A stretch of DNA of 64,000 nt from Mediterranea massiliensis (GCA_015060695.1 SUYA01000005.1:1-64000), one strand, 5' to 3'. Positions 54,340 through 62,596 are shown, counted from the stretch's first letter. Numbers and translations are program-made. The notes: a model not told the origin generated them from the letters alone.

Positions 54340-55117
54340 CTTCTTTTTTAGCTTCGTTCCACAATGCATCCATCTCTTCCAGCGACATCTCCTTCAGATT
54401 CTTGCCAAGCTTGATGCTGTGTGCCTCTACATAACCGAAACGGTGAATAAACTTCTGGTTAGTACGTTCCAAAGCATTGTCCGGATTGATTTTGTAGAGC
54501 CTGGCGGCATTGATGAGGCTGAACATCACATCTCCAAATTCGGCTTCGGCTTTTTCCTTGTCCATATTGGCCACTTCGGCTTGAAACTCTTCAATCTCTT
54601 CTTTTACTTTGTTCCAGATTTCTTCACGCTCTTCCCAATCGAAACCCACATTGCGTGCCTTGTCTTGTATGCGATAGGCTTTGATGAGTGAGGGGAGCGA
54701 GGCAGGGACACCGCTTAATACTGTCTTGTTGCCATCCTTTTCTTTCATCTTTAGTTGTTCCCAATTCTCAGATACTTGTCCGGCTGTATCGGCCACAGCA
54801 TCTCCAAATACATGTGGATGGCGGAAGATGAGCTTTTCACACAGCTGGTCGCATACGTCTTTCATGTCAAAATCGCCCGTTTCACTGCCAATTTTTGCAT
54901 AGAATGCGATGTGCAGCAACACGTCGCCCAGTTCTTTACAGATGTCGTGTTTATCGTTGCGCATTATGGCATCACACAGTTCGTATGTTTCTTCAATAGT
55001 ATTGGGACGCAGACTTTCATTCGTCTGTTTCCTATCCCACGGACACTTCTCGCGCAGCTCGTCCAGTACGTCCAGAAAGCGTCCGAACGCTTCTAATTTC
55101 TCTTCTCTGGTATGCAT
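54329..55117 (-). CDS. mazG: nucleoside triphosphate pyrophosphohydrolase MazG
   Basis: 262 residues with two MazG domains. The first has REKCPWDRKQTNESLRPNTI and EETYELCDAI plus KELGDVLLHIAFYAKIG (about 24-75). The second has EEIEEFQAEVANMDKEKAEA and EFGDVMFSLINAARLY (about 170-215). The E-x-x-E and D residues that bind magnesium are intact. It hydrolyses (d)NTPs to monophosphates. It is the last gene of a seven-gene minus-strand operon and begins 13 bases after apbE. Confidence 0.93.
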   Translation of the reverse strand: MHTREEKLEAFGRFLDVLDELREKCPWDRKQTNESLRPNTIEETYELCDAIMRNDKHDICKELGDVLLHIAFYAKIGSETGDFDMKDVCDQLCEKLIFRHPHVFGDAVADTAGQVSENWEQLKMKEKDGNKTVLSGVPASLPSLIKAYRIQDKARNVGFDWEEREEIWNKVKEEIEEFQAEVANMDKEKAEAEFGDVMFSLINAARLYKINPDNALERTNQKFIHRFGYVEAHSIKLGKNLKEMSLEEMDALWNEAKKEEKK

Positions 55118-55130
55118 GATTCTATCTTAA

Positions 55131-56150
55131 TCAGGGAGTTATGTATTTCTTTAATCCTTCGGTATAGCAAGTTTGTAACGTACCTTTTTCATCGGCATAG
55201 ATAAAGTAAGCCTCCATTTCCGGATGTAGGTCGGCAAATGCTTTTGCTTTTTCCAAGCCCATCACCATGAATGCAGTGGCATAAGCATCGGCACTCATGC
55301 AGTCGCGGGCAATGACAGTGGCCGATAGCAAGCTATGTTGCACCGGGTAACCGCTGTGTGGGTCTATGGTATGTGCATACTTCTTGTCGCCCTTGTAGTA
55401 ATAGTTGCGATAATTGCCCGAAGTAGCCATACCCACATTGCTGATTTGCAGAATGGTTTGCAGTTCTTGGTTTCTCGACAGAGAATCCTCCACTGGCTTG
55501 TTAATACCTATGCGCCAATCGGCCTGACGTGGGTTGAGGCCACGCACCACCACTTCGCCACCTATATCTACCATGAAATTTTCACTACCCCTCTTTTGTA
55601 GCAATCGGGCTATGACATCTACGGCATATCCTTTGGCAATAGCACTGCACGTTAACATGATGCGTGGATCTTCCTTAATGATTTTCTGCTCATCGGAGAG
55701 CTGTACTTTTTGGTAGCCGGTTATCTGAAGCAGACTATCCACCATCAGTGAGTCGGGAAAACGGCCTTGCTTGAATCCGAATCCCCATGCATTGACCAGT
55801 GGTGCTACTGTAATGTCGAAGGCACCGTCAGTTTCTTCAGATACCTCTTGACTGCGCAAGAAGACATTGCGGAATAGTGTATCTACCACCACATCTTCGT
55901 TCTGGTTGATGCGTGTAATGGTAGCCGTATCGTTGAAAGGTGACAACGAACCATCGAAAGCCTGCAATGCCGAGTCAATGTCAGCCTGTAAGTTGTCGGC
56001 ATGTTGATAAGTAATGTTGTAGATTGTACCGAAAATCAGTCCGGTAGCTTGCTGATAGGGTGTAGGTCGATTGTGTCGTGCCAATATCCAGATGGTGGCC
56101 AATAAAAAAAGACCTACCCATAGAAAATTGCGTTTATGTCTCTTTTCCAT
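55131..56150 (-). CDS. apbE: FAD:protein FMN transferase
   Basis: 339 residues. An N-terminal membrane anchor (FLWVGLFLLATIWILARH, about 9-26) is followed by the ApbE domain: TDGAFDITVAPLVNAWGFGF near 107-126, CSAIAKGYAVDVIA near 168, VDIGGEVVVRG near 193 and a HTIDPHSGYPVQ segment near 262. The enzyme attaches FMN covalently to Thr of targets such as Na+-NQR or RNF subunits, in the periplasm. No such target gene is in the window. It starts seven bases after mntP. Confidence 0.93.
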   Translation of the reverse strand: MEKRHKRNFLWVGLFLLATIWILARHNRPTPYQQATGLIFGTIYNITYQHADNLQADIDSALQAFDGSLSPFNDTATITRINQNEDVVVDTLFRNVFLRSQEVSEETDGAFDITVAPLVNAWGFGFKQGRFPDSLMVDSLLQITGYQKVQLSDEQKIIKEDPRIMLTCSAIAKGYAVDVIARLLQKRGSENFMVDIGGEVVVRGLNPRQADWRIGINKPVEDSLSRNQELQTILQISNVGMATSGNYRNYYYKGDKKYAHTIDPHSGYPVQHSLLSATVIARDCMSADAYATAFMVMGLEKAKAFADLHPEMEAYFIYADEKGTLQTCYTEGLKKYITP

Positions 56151-56157
56151 CTTTTTT

Positions 56158-56736
56158 TTAGAAGAATAAATGTTCTATCAATATTTTAATTCCAATCAGT
56201 ATCAAGATAAATCCTCCCCAACGTTCAGCCTTCAGTTTTCGGGCAAAGCTGCATCCGAAGCGGATGCCTAATATCAGTCCCAGTAGCGACAAAGCAAATG
56301 ATACAAAACCAATGATAGCAATGGCACTTGATATGTCGTTGAGTCGATTTATGCCAAGGAAGGCAAAGCTGATGCCGATGACCAATGCATCAATGCTGGT
56401 GGCAATGGCCAGTGCCAAGATAACCTTCAGCCGTGTAGGATTGAATTCATGTTTACACTCCTCTTCTTTGTAAGATTCTGCCACCATTCGTCCACCCAGA
56501 AAGGCCAGAATACCAAATGCAATCCAGTGGTCTATGCTCTCTATCAAGTGGCTGAACGAACTGGCTGCTACCCAACCGATAAGTGGCATGACGGCTTGAA
56601 ACAATCCGAAGAAGAAGGCCATGGTCAACATTGGGCGTAGCCGATACCCTTTCAAAATAATGCCGCTGGCAATAGATACGGCAAAACAATCCATGGCCAG
56701 TCCTATAGCAATCAATCCTATTTCTAAGCTGCTCAT
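56158..56736 (-). CDS. mntP: manganese efflux pump MntP
   Basis: 192 residues with six membrane spans in two repeats. Each repeat has a conserved Asp in a membrane motif: GLAMDCFAVSIASG near 13-26 and ATSIDALVIGISFAF near 112-126. This is the LysE-like MntP family, which exports Mn2+. It lies 9 bases after the DUF6048 gene in the operon. No yybP-ykoY-like riboswitch is seen because the gene is internal to the operon. Confidence 0.9.
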   Translation of the reverse strand: MSSLEIGLIAIGLAMDCFAVSIASGIILKGYRLRPMLTMAFFFGLFQAVMPLIGWVAASSFSHLIESIDHWIAFGILAFLGGRMVAESYKEEECKHEFNPTRLKVILALAIATSIDALVIGISFAFLGINRLNDISSAIAIIGFVSFALSLLGLILGIRFGCSFARKLKAERWGGFILILIGIKILIEHLFF

Positions 56737-56745
56737 ACGTCCTCC

Positions 56746-57537
56746 TTACTTGGCTTGGGTAGGAAGTTTATAGGTGATGGTATAGGTAATGCCCAACGTG
56801 TTGTCACCATACTTGCCAAAGCCCGGTACATACCAAGGATCGCCATATTCACCGCTCGAAGCTGTCAACTTGAAGCGATAGCGAACCGCCCATCCCATAT
56901 AGATGTTCTTATGTACCAATGCCCGAATGCCGGCACAAAACTCGCCCCATATCATGGAGCCTTTCATGCCTTTGTGGTCAAAAGCAGGTTTGGCTTCGTT
57001 CCAGATGTCATCCTCCAGATTCGGATTCCCATAGTTCCCTCCATAAATGGGGTCGTCTAAATTCGGTGTCATCACGTCGTATTTAAAGCTGCTACCGGCC
57101 AATCGAAGTCCCACCAACAGCATATTGCCGTGTTTCTTCTTGTACATGGTGTTATAGTCGGCACCAATGCGAAAGTAGGGGGCACTACTTTTATAATGTA
57201 TGCCATTGTCGCTCCAGGCGTTGGTACTTCCAAAACCCATTTCTACGGTGGGGAAATAACGGTTCTTCAAGTTTACATCTACCGCCACTTCACTGCTCAC
57301 AAAGTCGCTACCAAACACTTTTCCGCCCAATCCCCACAAATCAATTCCTACAGACAGACCGTTGTATAGCGGATAAACTACTTCCGGTTCCGTTTTTTCC
57401 TTTTCTTTGGAACGTTGCTGGTTGGTTTGTCCTCGTTGTGCCGAAGGTCCGTTCAAGACCTGTGCCGGCAAGTCGGGCCATATTGTCAGCAGACAAAGGA
57501 GTAGGCTAATAGAAAAGTTTAACATTCTCTTGTCCAT
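56746..57537 (-). CDS. outer-membrane beta-barrel-like protein (DUF6048 type)
   Basis: 263 residues. The signal peptide ends near PAQ (residue 26), followed by a charged linker rich in Gln/Lys/Glu (about 33-50). The remainder alternates in beta-barrel fashion with aromatic residues, for example LYNGLSVGIDLWGLGGKVFG and GNMLLVGLRLAGSSFKYDV. It ends in a YTITYKLPTQAK strand. I recognise it as DUF6048-like; the function is unknown. Its first 32 bases overlap the upstream DUF6452-like gene in another frame, so the two are probably coupled. Confidence 0.75.
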   Translation of the reverse strand: MDKRMLNFSISLLLCLLTIWPDLPAQVLNGPSAQRGQTNQQRSKEKEKTEPEVVYPLYNGLSVGIDLWGLGGKVFGSDFVSSEVAVDVNLKNRYFPTVEMGFGSTNAWSDNGIHYKSSAPYFRIGADYNTMYKKKHGNMLLVGLRLAGSSFKYDVMTPNLDDPIYGGNYGNPNLEDDIWNEAKPAFDHKGMKGSMIWGEFCAGIRALVHKNIYMGWAVRYRFKLTASSGEYGDPWYVPGFGKYGDNTLGITYTITYKLPTQAK

Positions 57538-57991
57538 AGATTCCGGCCTCTTTGTGGGTGATAGATATCGAGTCGAGTTGGTGACGGGTGTAGCTGATGT
57601 CAGTAATGGTTTGTTTCATTTGGTAGCCACAGTCCATCGATAGGAAATAAGGCGTGTTGGCGTGGCGGACAATAAGCGTATCCTTCGGTTCCATTTGGTA
57701 GTGGAACACCAATACGGTCGAGTCGGCCGCATAGCGCAGGGGTAAAGCTACATTGCTCACATTGCTCATGTTGTTGACAATGACCGAATCGGTACCCCAA
57801 GCTGTTACCGTCAATCTTTCCAGTTCGATGCCCTCTTCAACTTCGGTTTCTTCGTTGATTTGATATAGGTTACATTGCATCATGGCACGGGCATTCATGG
57901 AGCAATCTGCCTCTTCTGAGCAAGCTGCAGACACGGTCAGCAGGGAGCAGATAAGTGTTTTCGATATAATATTTTTCAACAATCCTTTCAT
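57506..57991 (-). CDS. DUF6452-like lipoprotein
   Basis: 161 residues. The signal region ends in TVSAACSEEADC, so it is either a lipoprotein (Cys near 24) or a signal peptidase I substrate. The body is beta-rich with a few conserved Cys and a DCGYQM segment. Function unknown. It overlaps the DUF6048-like gene by 32 bases, and the pairing of these two families suggests they work together at the outer membrane. Upstream, the GT2 gene ends 14 bases before it. Confidence 0.7.
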   Translation of the reverse strand: MKGLLKNIISKTLICSLLTVSAACSEEADCSMNARAMMQCNLYQINEETEVEEGIELERLTVTAWGTDSVIVNNMSNVSNVALPLRYAADSTVLVFHYQMEPKDTLIVRHANTPYFLSMDCGYQMKQTITDISYTRHQLDSISITHKEAGIYGQENVKLFY

Positions 57992-58005
57992 TCTATGCTT
58001 GTCGT

Positions 58006-58959
58006 TTAGATGGTTTTCTCTATCTGATAATTATTTCGTTCGGGTGCATTCCGTGAAATCAGTTCGCCTAAAAAACCGGCTACAAACAGTTGAGTACCGA
58101 TAATCATCGACGTCAGCGACAAGTAGAAGTAGGGCGATTCGGTTACCAGTCGGTAGGGCGCCCCGCTGTACATGTGGTACAGCTTACTGCCTCCCACTAT
58201 CATCACGGCAATGAATCCTAAGATGAACATCAGCGAGCCGAGCAATCCGAAGAAGTGCATGGGTTTTACGCCGAAAGTTCCTAAGAACCACAACGAAATC
58301 AAGTCTAAATAGCCGTTTACAAAACGGTTTAGTCCGAATTTGGTAGTACCATACTTCCGAGCCTGATGCTGTACCACCTTTTCGCCAATCTTCTTGAAGC
58401 CTGCATTTTTGGCAAGGTAGGGGATGTAGCGATGCATTTCGCCATATACCTCGATGGTCTTCACCACCTCCTTGCGGTAAGCCTTCAGTCCGCAGTTAAA
58501 GTCGTGCAGGTTCTTTATGCCGCTTACCTTTCGTGCCGTAGCGTTAAACAGTTTGGTTGGGATGGTTTTCGACAGGGGGTCGTATCGTTTCTGTTTCCAG
58601 CCCGACACCAGGTCGTATCCTTCTACGGTAATCATCCGATACAGTTCCGGAATCTCGTCGGGGCTGTCTTGTAAATCAGCGTCCATGGTAATTACCACAT
58701 CGCCTTGTGCCTTTTCAAATCCGCAGAACAGTGCCGGCGACTTACCATAGTTGCGGCGGAACTTGATGCCATGCACCACGTCGGGATGTTGCTGTTTCAG
58801 CGATTCAATTACGCGCCACGAACCATCGGTACTGCCGTCGTTCACAAAAATTACTTCATACGAAAAGCCATGCTTCTTCATTACTTGGGCAATCCAAGTA
58901 AACAGTTCGGGAAGCGACTCTTCTTCGTTATATAGGGGTACTACTACTGAAATATCCAT
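58006..58959 (-). CDS. membrane GT2 glycosyltransferase (polyprenyl-phosphate type)
   Basis: 317 residues. The GT-A domain starts MDISVVVPLYNEEESLPELF, with FVNDGSTDGSW near 39 and the DxD-type MDADLQDSPDEIPELYRM near 92. Two C-terminal membrane spans (FFGLLGSLMFILGFIAVMI near 236 and the YFYLSLTSMIIGTQLFVAGF region near 275) resemble GtrB/DPM1-like enzymes that load a sugar onto undecaprenyl phosphate. The donor sugar is unknown. It starts 21 bases after the DUF4199 gene. Confidence 0.88.
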   Translation of the reverse strand: MDISVVVPLYNEEESLPELFTWIAQVMKKHGFSYEVIFVNDGSTDGSWRVIESLKQQHPDVVHGIKFRRNYGKSPALFCGFEKAQGDVVITMDADLQDSPDEIPELYRMITVEGYDLVSGWKQKRYDPLSKTIPTKLFNATARKVSGIKNLHDFNCGLKAYRKEVVKTIEVYGEMHRYIPYLAKNAGFKKIGEKVVQHQARKYGTTKFGLNRFVNGYLDLISLWFLGTFGVKPMHFFGLLGSLMFILGFIAVMIVGGSKLYHMYSGAPYRLVTESPYFYLSLTSMIIGTQLFVAGFLGELISRNAPERNNYQIEKTI

Positions 58960-58980
58960 CTGTTTGGTATGTTGATAGGG

Positions 58981-59523
58981 TTATATATTCGGGTTCGATT
59001 GGGGCTTTCGGGCCACAAACATGGCGGTGGGTACAGCCATGATGGCACCGATAAATACATTTTGCGAAATCATCTGCATGGTGATGTCTATCGGTGTCAA
59101 CTGTTTCAGCCCTTCCAACGCTTCGCGCAGGGTATTGGCATACTCTTCCATTCCCGGCAGGTTGCTGGATGCTATCAGATTAATTTGCTCCTCGCAGGTA
59201 TTAATCATGAATCCCTGGTCAATGTATCGGAAGTAGATATAGTGGGCCACAGCCGTCAGTACAGCGGCAAACATATACATCATGGTGGTGAACCACCAAG
59301 CATGGCCGAAGCCAATGAAGCCGCCACAAGCCGTGTTGCGGTACATTCGGGCATAGTAGTAACCCATGAAAGGTACGCACAACGTTAGTACCATAAATAC
59401 CAATGAAAAGAAAGGAACACTCATGCCCAGCGGAAAAAAAATGAACTTCAGTATCCAGAACACTCCCATGTAGGTGCCCAGTAGCATGGCATAACGTTGC
59501 ATCAATCTTCTGTCTTCTGTCAT
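58981..59523 (-). CDS. DUF4199 membrane protein
   Basis: 180 residues with four membrane spans and a C-terminal cytoplasmic tail. The layout (YAMLLGTYMGVFWILKFIFF, then FSLVFMVLTLCVPFMGYYYA, a central MYMFAAVLTAVAHYIYF region and a last span near 150-170) matches the DUF4199 family, often found before GT2 genes in Bacteroidetes. Its role is unknown; a partner of the glycosyltransferase is plausible. It is the first gene of the operon, behind a consensus promoter at 59552-59582. Confidence 0.82.
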   Translation of the reverse strand: MTEDRRLMQRYAMLLGTYMGVFWILKFIFFPLGMSVPFFSLVFMVLTLCVPFMGYYYARMYRNTACGGFIGFGHAWWFTTMMYMFAAVLTAVAHYIYFRYIDQGFMINTCEEQINLIASSNLPGMEEYANTLREALEGLKQLTPIDITMQMISQNVFIGAIMAVPTAMFVARKPQSNPNI

Positions 59524-59551
59524 TGTTACAAAATACTATTATAATAAGATG

Positions 59552-59582
59552 CAAAGATAGTGTAAAGCCCGATAATCGCAAA
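59552..59582 (-). promoter_or_regulatory. promoter of the DUF4199-to-mazG operon
   Basis: On the minus strand TTTG (59579-59582) and TATCTTTG (59552-59559) are 19 bases apart, 29 bases before the first start codon. Confidence 0.78.
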
Positions 59583-59619
59583 GTAAAAACTAAGTTTTAA
59601 AGAAAAAGTTCCTAAGATG

Positions 59620-59650
59620 TTTGCAGATTCAAAAAATATATCTACCTTTG
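59620..59650 (+). promoter_or_regulatory. promoter of the SRP RNA/tRNA unit
   Basis: TTTG (59620-59623) and TACCTTTG (59643-59650) are 19 bases apart. Transcription would begin near 59657, about 15 bases before the SRP RNA. Confidence 0.8.
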
Positions 59651-59670
59651 CACTCGCAAACAAGCAAAGA

Positions 59671-59770
59671 CGGGTAAGTCCTATACGGCCAGCTCCCTTC
59701 GAATCCTCCAGGGCTTGACCGCAGCAAAGGTAGTTGGTTGTAGCGGCGCGATATAGTAAGCTTGCCCACC
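59671..59770 (+). ncRNA. ffs: signal recognition particle RNA (4.5S type)
   Basis: About 100 nt folding into one rod. GGGTAAG (59672-59678) pairs with CTTGCCC (59761-59767), CTATA with TATAG, GCCAGCT (59688-59694) with AGTTGGT (59732-59738), and CCTT with AAGG. The apical part GAATCC-TCCAGG and GCAGCAAAGGTAG matches conserved SRP helix 8. The usual GGAA tetraloop is not visible; GCTTGACC stands in its place. With Ffh it targets membrane proteins. It is followed by tRNA-Thr with no gap. Confidence 0.8.
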
Positions 59771-59771
59771 C

Positions 59772-59845
59772 GCCTCTTTAGCTCAGTTGGCCAGAGCACG
59801 TGATTTGTAATCTCGGGGTCGTTGGTTCGAATCCGACAAGAGGCT
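59772..59845 (+). tRNA. tRNA-Thr (anticodon TGT)
   Basis: 74 nt cloverleaf. Acceptor GCCTCTT pairs with AAGAGGC, the D-arm is GCTC/GAGC, and the anticodon arm is CGTGA-TTTGTAA-TCTCG with TGT in the loop. The T-arm is GTTGG-TTCGAAT-CCGAC and the discriminator is T. The anticodon stem has a central T-T mismatch. CCA is not encoded. It shares a transcript with the SRP RNA. Confidence 0.95.
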
Positions 59846-59851
59846 CAAGTA

Positions 59852-59885
59852 AAGAGGGTGTGTCATCATTGACACACCCTCTTTT
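59852..59885 (+). terminator. terminator of the SRP RNA/tRNA unit
   Basis: AAGAGGGTGTGTCA (59852-59865) pairs perfectly with TGACACACCCTCTT (59870-59883), loop TCAT, followed by TT. The bases from 59890 to 60030 show nothing recognisable. Confidence 0.88.
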
Positions 59886-60033
59886 AATTTATCCCTGTTA
59901 TAGGTCATGAATTGAGTACGATATAGCCATATCAACTATGGTCGATAGACTGAGGGAGATTGCTTGCTGAGAGTGGGGTAAAACATTGTTCCCGAACTAT
60001 TAAATGTTCACGCCTGAAGTATATGTTTTTCAG

Positions 60034-60104
60034 CCGAACGGAACAAACTCCGTTCGCGAGCCGAGTTTGTTCCGTTCGCGAGCCGAGTTAACTCGGTAGA
60101 GAAG
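60034..60104. repeat. second palindrome array with 22-bp period
   Basis: TCCGTTCGCGAGCCGAGTT occurs at 60049-60067 and 60071-60089, exactly 22 bp apart. GAACGGAACAAACTC (60036-60050) is the exact inverse complement of 60063-60077. A 14-bp palindrome, CCGAGTTAACTCGG, closes the array at 60083-60096. It is unrelated in sequence to the array at 44381 but has the same period. Confidence 0.8.
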
Positions 60105-60152
60105 GCAATAAATCAAGGAAACAACATTCATTGAAAAGATTCAAAGTGTAAA

Positions 60153-60188
60153 CAAAAAAAAGAATGCCTCATCAGCTATGAAGCATTC
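60153..60188 (-). terminator. terminator of the first tandem lipoprotein gene
   Basis: On the minus strand GGAATGCTTCAT pairs with ATGAGGCATTC (60162-60188), followed by eight T residues (60153-60160). Confidence 0.85.
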
Positions 60189-60207
60189 CTTTTTTATAAC
60201 GTTGCGG

Positions 60208-61281
60208 TTATTGCTTTTCAGCACGGATACAGATGTTGCCTTTAATTATATCTTTTGCTATAAGTTTTGTAAATTTCAAGAATTTATTTTTCTCTTCTGT
60301 TGTCAATTCTTGCAGAGTTTGCTGTGTTGGGTTATCTAACCATCCAGTAAGCAATCTATATGAGAACCATGTGCCGATAGAATTGATGGCAAATATAAAA
60401 TCGTTATTGTCGAAATAGTAGAATATCGGTGTGAAATGTTGTGCGGGAGTTCTGCGTATATTGGATATCACAATTCCATCACCATCGGGTCCTGGGAAAT
60501 CTGTCTCTTTAAAGGCTTTATATATCCATAATGCGCCTTCCGGATCGGCTTCAAAATAGCCATAATTTACCCGATGTATCCTGTATCTGAATATTCCGGG
60601 AATTTGCGTAAAGCTGTTGTTTGCACCGATTTTTGCTGAAAGTGTCATGTCACCGTTTTCTAACATATCGAGGCGTAGTTCATTTCCGAAATTCCGGTTT
60701 AATACTCTCAATATAGGAGACATGGCATCCTTTACAAACTCTTTGATAGGAATGATTTCTCCTTCATACTCAACAGTTGGTTGATGGGGGGTTAGATGAG
60801 TAAAGTCTAAAGCCTCTTCGTCAAATTGTATGACAAAACTATTGTTGATAAACTTTTCGTTAGTAGCGGTGTAGTTTAAATGTGCCTCTAAATTTCCATC
60901 AATCCACTTCGCTTCTATATCTAACCGATAGTAATTCCCTTCCTGATAACTTCCTTTTAGAATAACTTCGGTAGCTGTAGGTACTGCTTCCAAATCTACA
61001 CGGATGTTTTTAAATCCTTCACTTGGTGGCTGATTTTTGAAGTCACGAACTTCCGGCCAAAAAGGATGTGCTATAAAAGTTATCGTAGAACTATTAGGGT
61101 CATTTAGTTCTAATGTTACATATTCTTCAGGAGTTATCATCTCCTCCCCATTATAGAAAAATTGTAATTTATCTCCCGAATATTTTCCTTGAATAGTTTC
61201 AAGGTTGATAGGTGGTTCTTCATTCTCGCAGCTGATGATGAAGCAACTTAAGAGTAGTAAAAACAGATAATTCGTCTTCAT
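60208..61281 (-). CDS. lipoprotein, tandem paralogue 1 (DUF4925/4929-like)
   Basis: 357 residues. Start MKTNYLFLLLLSCFIISCEN is a lipoprotein signal (lipid Cys near 18). It is a soluble, beta-rich body with no catalytic motif that I recognise; the C-terminus ends in KGNICIRAEKQ. It resembles a Bacteroidales-specific lipoprotein family (DUF4925/4929 type), with moderate certainty. The next gene upstream is a paralogue with an almost identical signal-peptide coding region and a similar 3' end, but a diverged middle. The gap between them is 156 bases and contains a terminator, so they are separate transcripts. Confidence 0.75.
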   Translation of the reverse strand: MKTNYLFLLLLSCFIISCENEEPPINLETIQGKYSGDKLQFFYNGEEMITPEEYVTLELNDPNSSTITFIAHPFWPEVRDFKNQPPSEGFKNIRVDLEAVPTATEVILKGSYQEGNYYRLDIEAKWIDGNLEAHLNYTATNEKFINNSFVIQFDEEALDFTHLTPHQPTVEYEGEIIPIKEFVKDAMSPILRVLNRNFGNELRLDMLENGDMTLSAKIGANNSFTQIPGIFRYRIHRVNYGYFEADPEGALWIYKAFKETDFPGPDGDGIVISNIRRTPAQHFTPIFYYFDNNDFIFAINSIGTWFSYRLLTGWLDNPTQQTLQELTTEEKNKFLKFTKLIAKDIIKGNICIRAEKQ

Positions 61282-61394
61282 GGCTGTGGATATTTAAAAG
61301 GTTAATAATTTTTTCTCGATACGAAGATACGAAAAGAAAATCCCTCAAGCAGTAGGTTTTTCCCTATTTATTGATAGTGATTTCCCTAAATAAG

Positions 61395-61420
61395 AATGCC
61401 TCACCGATGCGAAGCATCCT
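61395..61420 (-). terminator. terminator of the second tandem lipoprotein gene
   Basis: GAATGC (61395-61400) pairs with GCATCC near 61415-61420 (one wobble), a copy of the hairpin at 60162. Its T-tract on the minus strand is weaker (TTATTT). Confidence 0.6.
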
Positions 61421-61437
61421 TTTTTAAAACGTTGCGG

Positions 61438-62502
61438 TTATTGCTTTTCGGCACGGATATAAATATTACCTCGGACAATGTTTTTAAAGATTAAATCACT
61501 TAAAACATTTATCTTGTTTATTTCTTCATCGGTCAATCCATATACACCGGTTGTTGAAATTCTATTTGAATCAGTCCATAACGTTAAGAACTTATAAAAT
61601 AACCATCCTCCTGGCTCATTATCATTACAGAATATAAGATCACCATCATCAAAATAATACAATATCGGGATAGCATTTTGTGTATAATTTCTGGCTGCAT
61701 GCAAAAAAGTCCCACTAAGTGCAATACTTATATATTCATTCTCTTGCAGAATTTTATGTAGCCATGCAGCACCTTCATAGTCTGATACGAAATAACCAAA
61801 ATTTTCTCCATGTAACCAGTGCCTGTGCTTTCCGGGAATGGGGGTAAAGTTATTGCTTCCCTCTTTCTTTACCGATACCTCCATACTTCCATCTTCTCTC
61901 ATTTCCAGTTTTATCTCATTTCCTAATTCTCTGGAAAGAACTTTTACTATAGGCATGAAAGCATCTTTAACAAACTCTTCCGTGTTAATGTTTTCTCCCA
62001 TGTATTCTACGGTTTTCTGTTTGGGATATAACCTGCTTAAATCTAAAGACGCTTCATCCAGACGAAGAATAAATGTTTTTCCGCTTACTCGCTCGTCGGT
62101 TGATTGGTAGTTCAGATTTACATTAACTTGCCCTTCTTTCCAAATGGCTTCCGCATCCAATTGATAATAAGGAGAGTCAGATAAATTCCCTTTCATCATG
62201 ACTTCCGAAGATGTTGCTACAGTCTGCATTTCAATGATTATTGATTTTTCATATGGAGGCCAGATGGCAAGTAATTCCAATATCATTTTACCGTCTTCCT
62301 TGGCGGGCATACTATAATCTGGGTTAAACCCTATTCCGATGCCTTCAGTGTCTGTAGTGTATTCTTCTCCGTTTAGAAGTACACTACGGCTTTCACCCGT
62401 ATAAACACCTTGAAGTTTGTCTAAACTGATAGGGGGTTCTTCATTCTCGCAGCTGATGATGAAGCAACTTAAGAGTAGTAAAAACAGATAATTCGTCTTC
62501 AT
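61438..62502 (-). CDS. lipoprotein, tandem paralogue 2
   Basis: 354 residues, with the same start (MKTNYLFLLLLSCFIISCEN) as paralogue 1 and the same ending type (RGNIYIRAEKQ). The middle is clearly related but diverged (both share segments such as EEFVKDA and a YxFxxDYEGAxW-like stretch). I chose ATG 62502; in-frame codons up to 62586 precede the -7 box at 62544-62551. Function unknown. The nearly identical first 70 bases of both genes suggest duplication with local gene conversion or a recent common origin. Confidence 0.75.
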   Translation of the reverse strand: MKTNYLFLLLLSCFIISCENEEPPISLDKLQGVYTGESRSVLLNGEEYTTDTEGIGIGFNPDYSMPAKEDGKMILELLAIWPPYEKSIIIEMQTVATSSEVMMKGNLSDSPYYQLDAEAIWKEGQVNVNLNYQSTDERVSGKTFILRLDEASLDLSRLYPKQKTVEYMGENINTEEFVKDAFMPIVKVLSRELGNEIKLEMREDGSMEVSVKKEGSNNFTPIPGKHRHWLHGENFGYFVSDYEGAAWLHKILQENEYISIALSGTFLHAARNYTQNAIPILYYFDDGDLIFCNDNEPGGWLFYKFLTLWTDSNRISTTGVYGLTDEEINKINVLSDLIFKNIVRGNIYIRAEKQ

Positions 62503-62543
62503 AACTGTAATAAAATTATAGTTTGTAATAAAATGTGTCGGTA

Positions 62544-62574
62544 CAAAAATAGTAAAATTATTTAAATATGCAAG
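62544..62574 (-). promoter_or_regulatory. promoter of tandem lipoprotein 2
   Basis: On the minus strand CTTG (62571-62574) and TATTTTTG (62544-62551) are 19 bases apart. The -33 box lies in the hairpin at 62571-62596, so promoter and upstream terminator overlap. Confidence 0.6.
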
Positions 62575-62596
62575 TGCTCTAAGCACAGAGCACTTG
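62571..62596. terminator. hairpin after the right-edge gene
   Basis: CAAGTGCTC (62571-62579) pairs with GAGCACTTG (62588-62596). It lies about 50 bases downstream of the stop codon of the minus-strand gene at the right edge. Confidence 0.65.
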
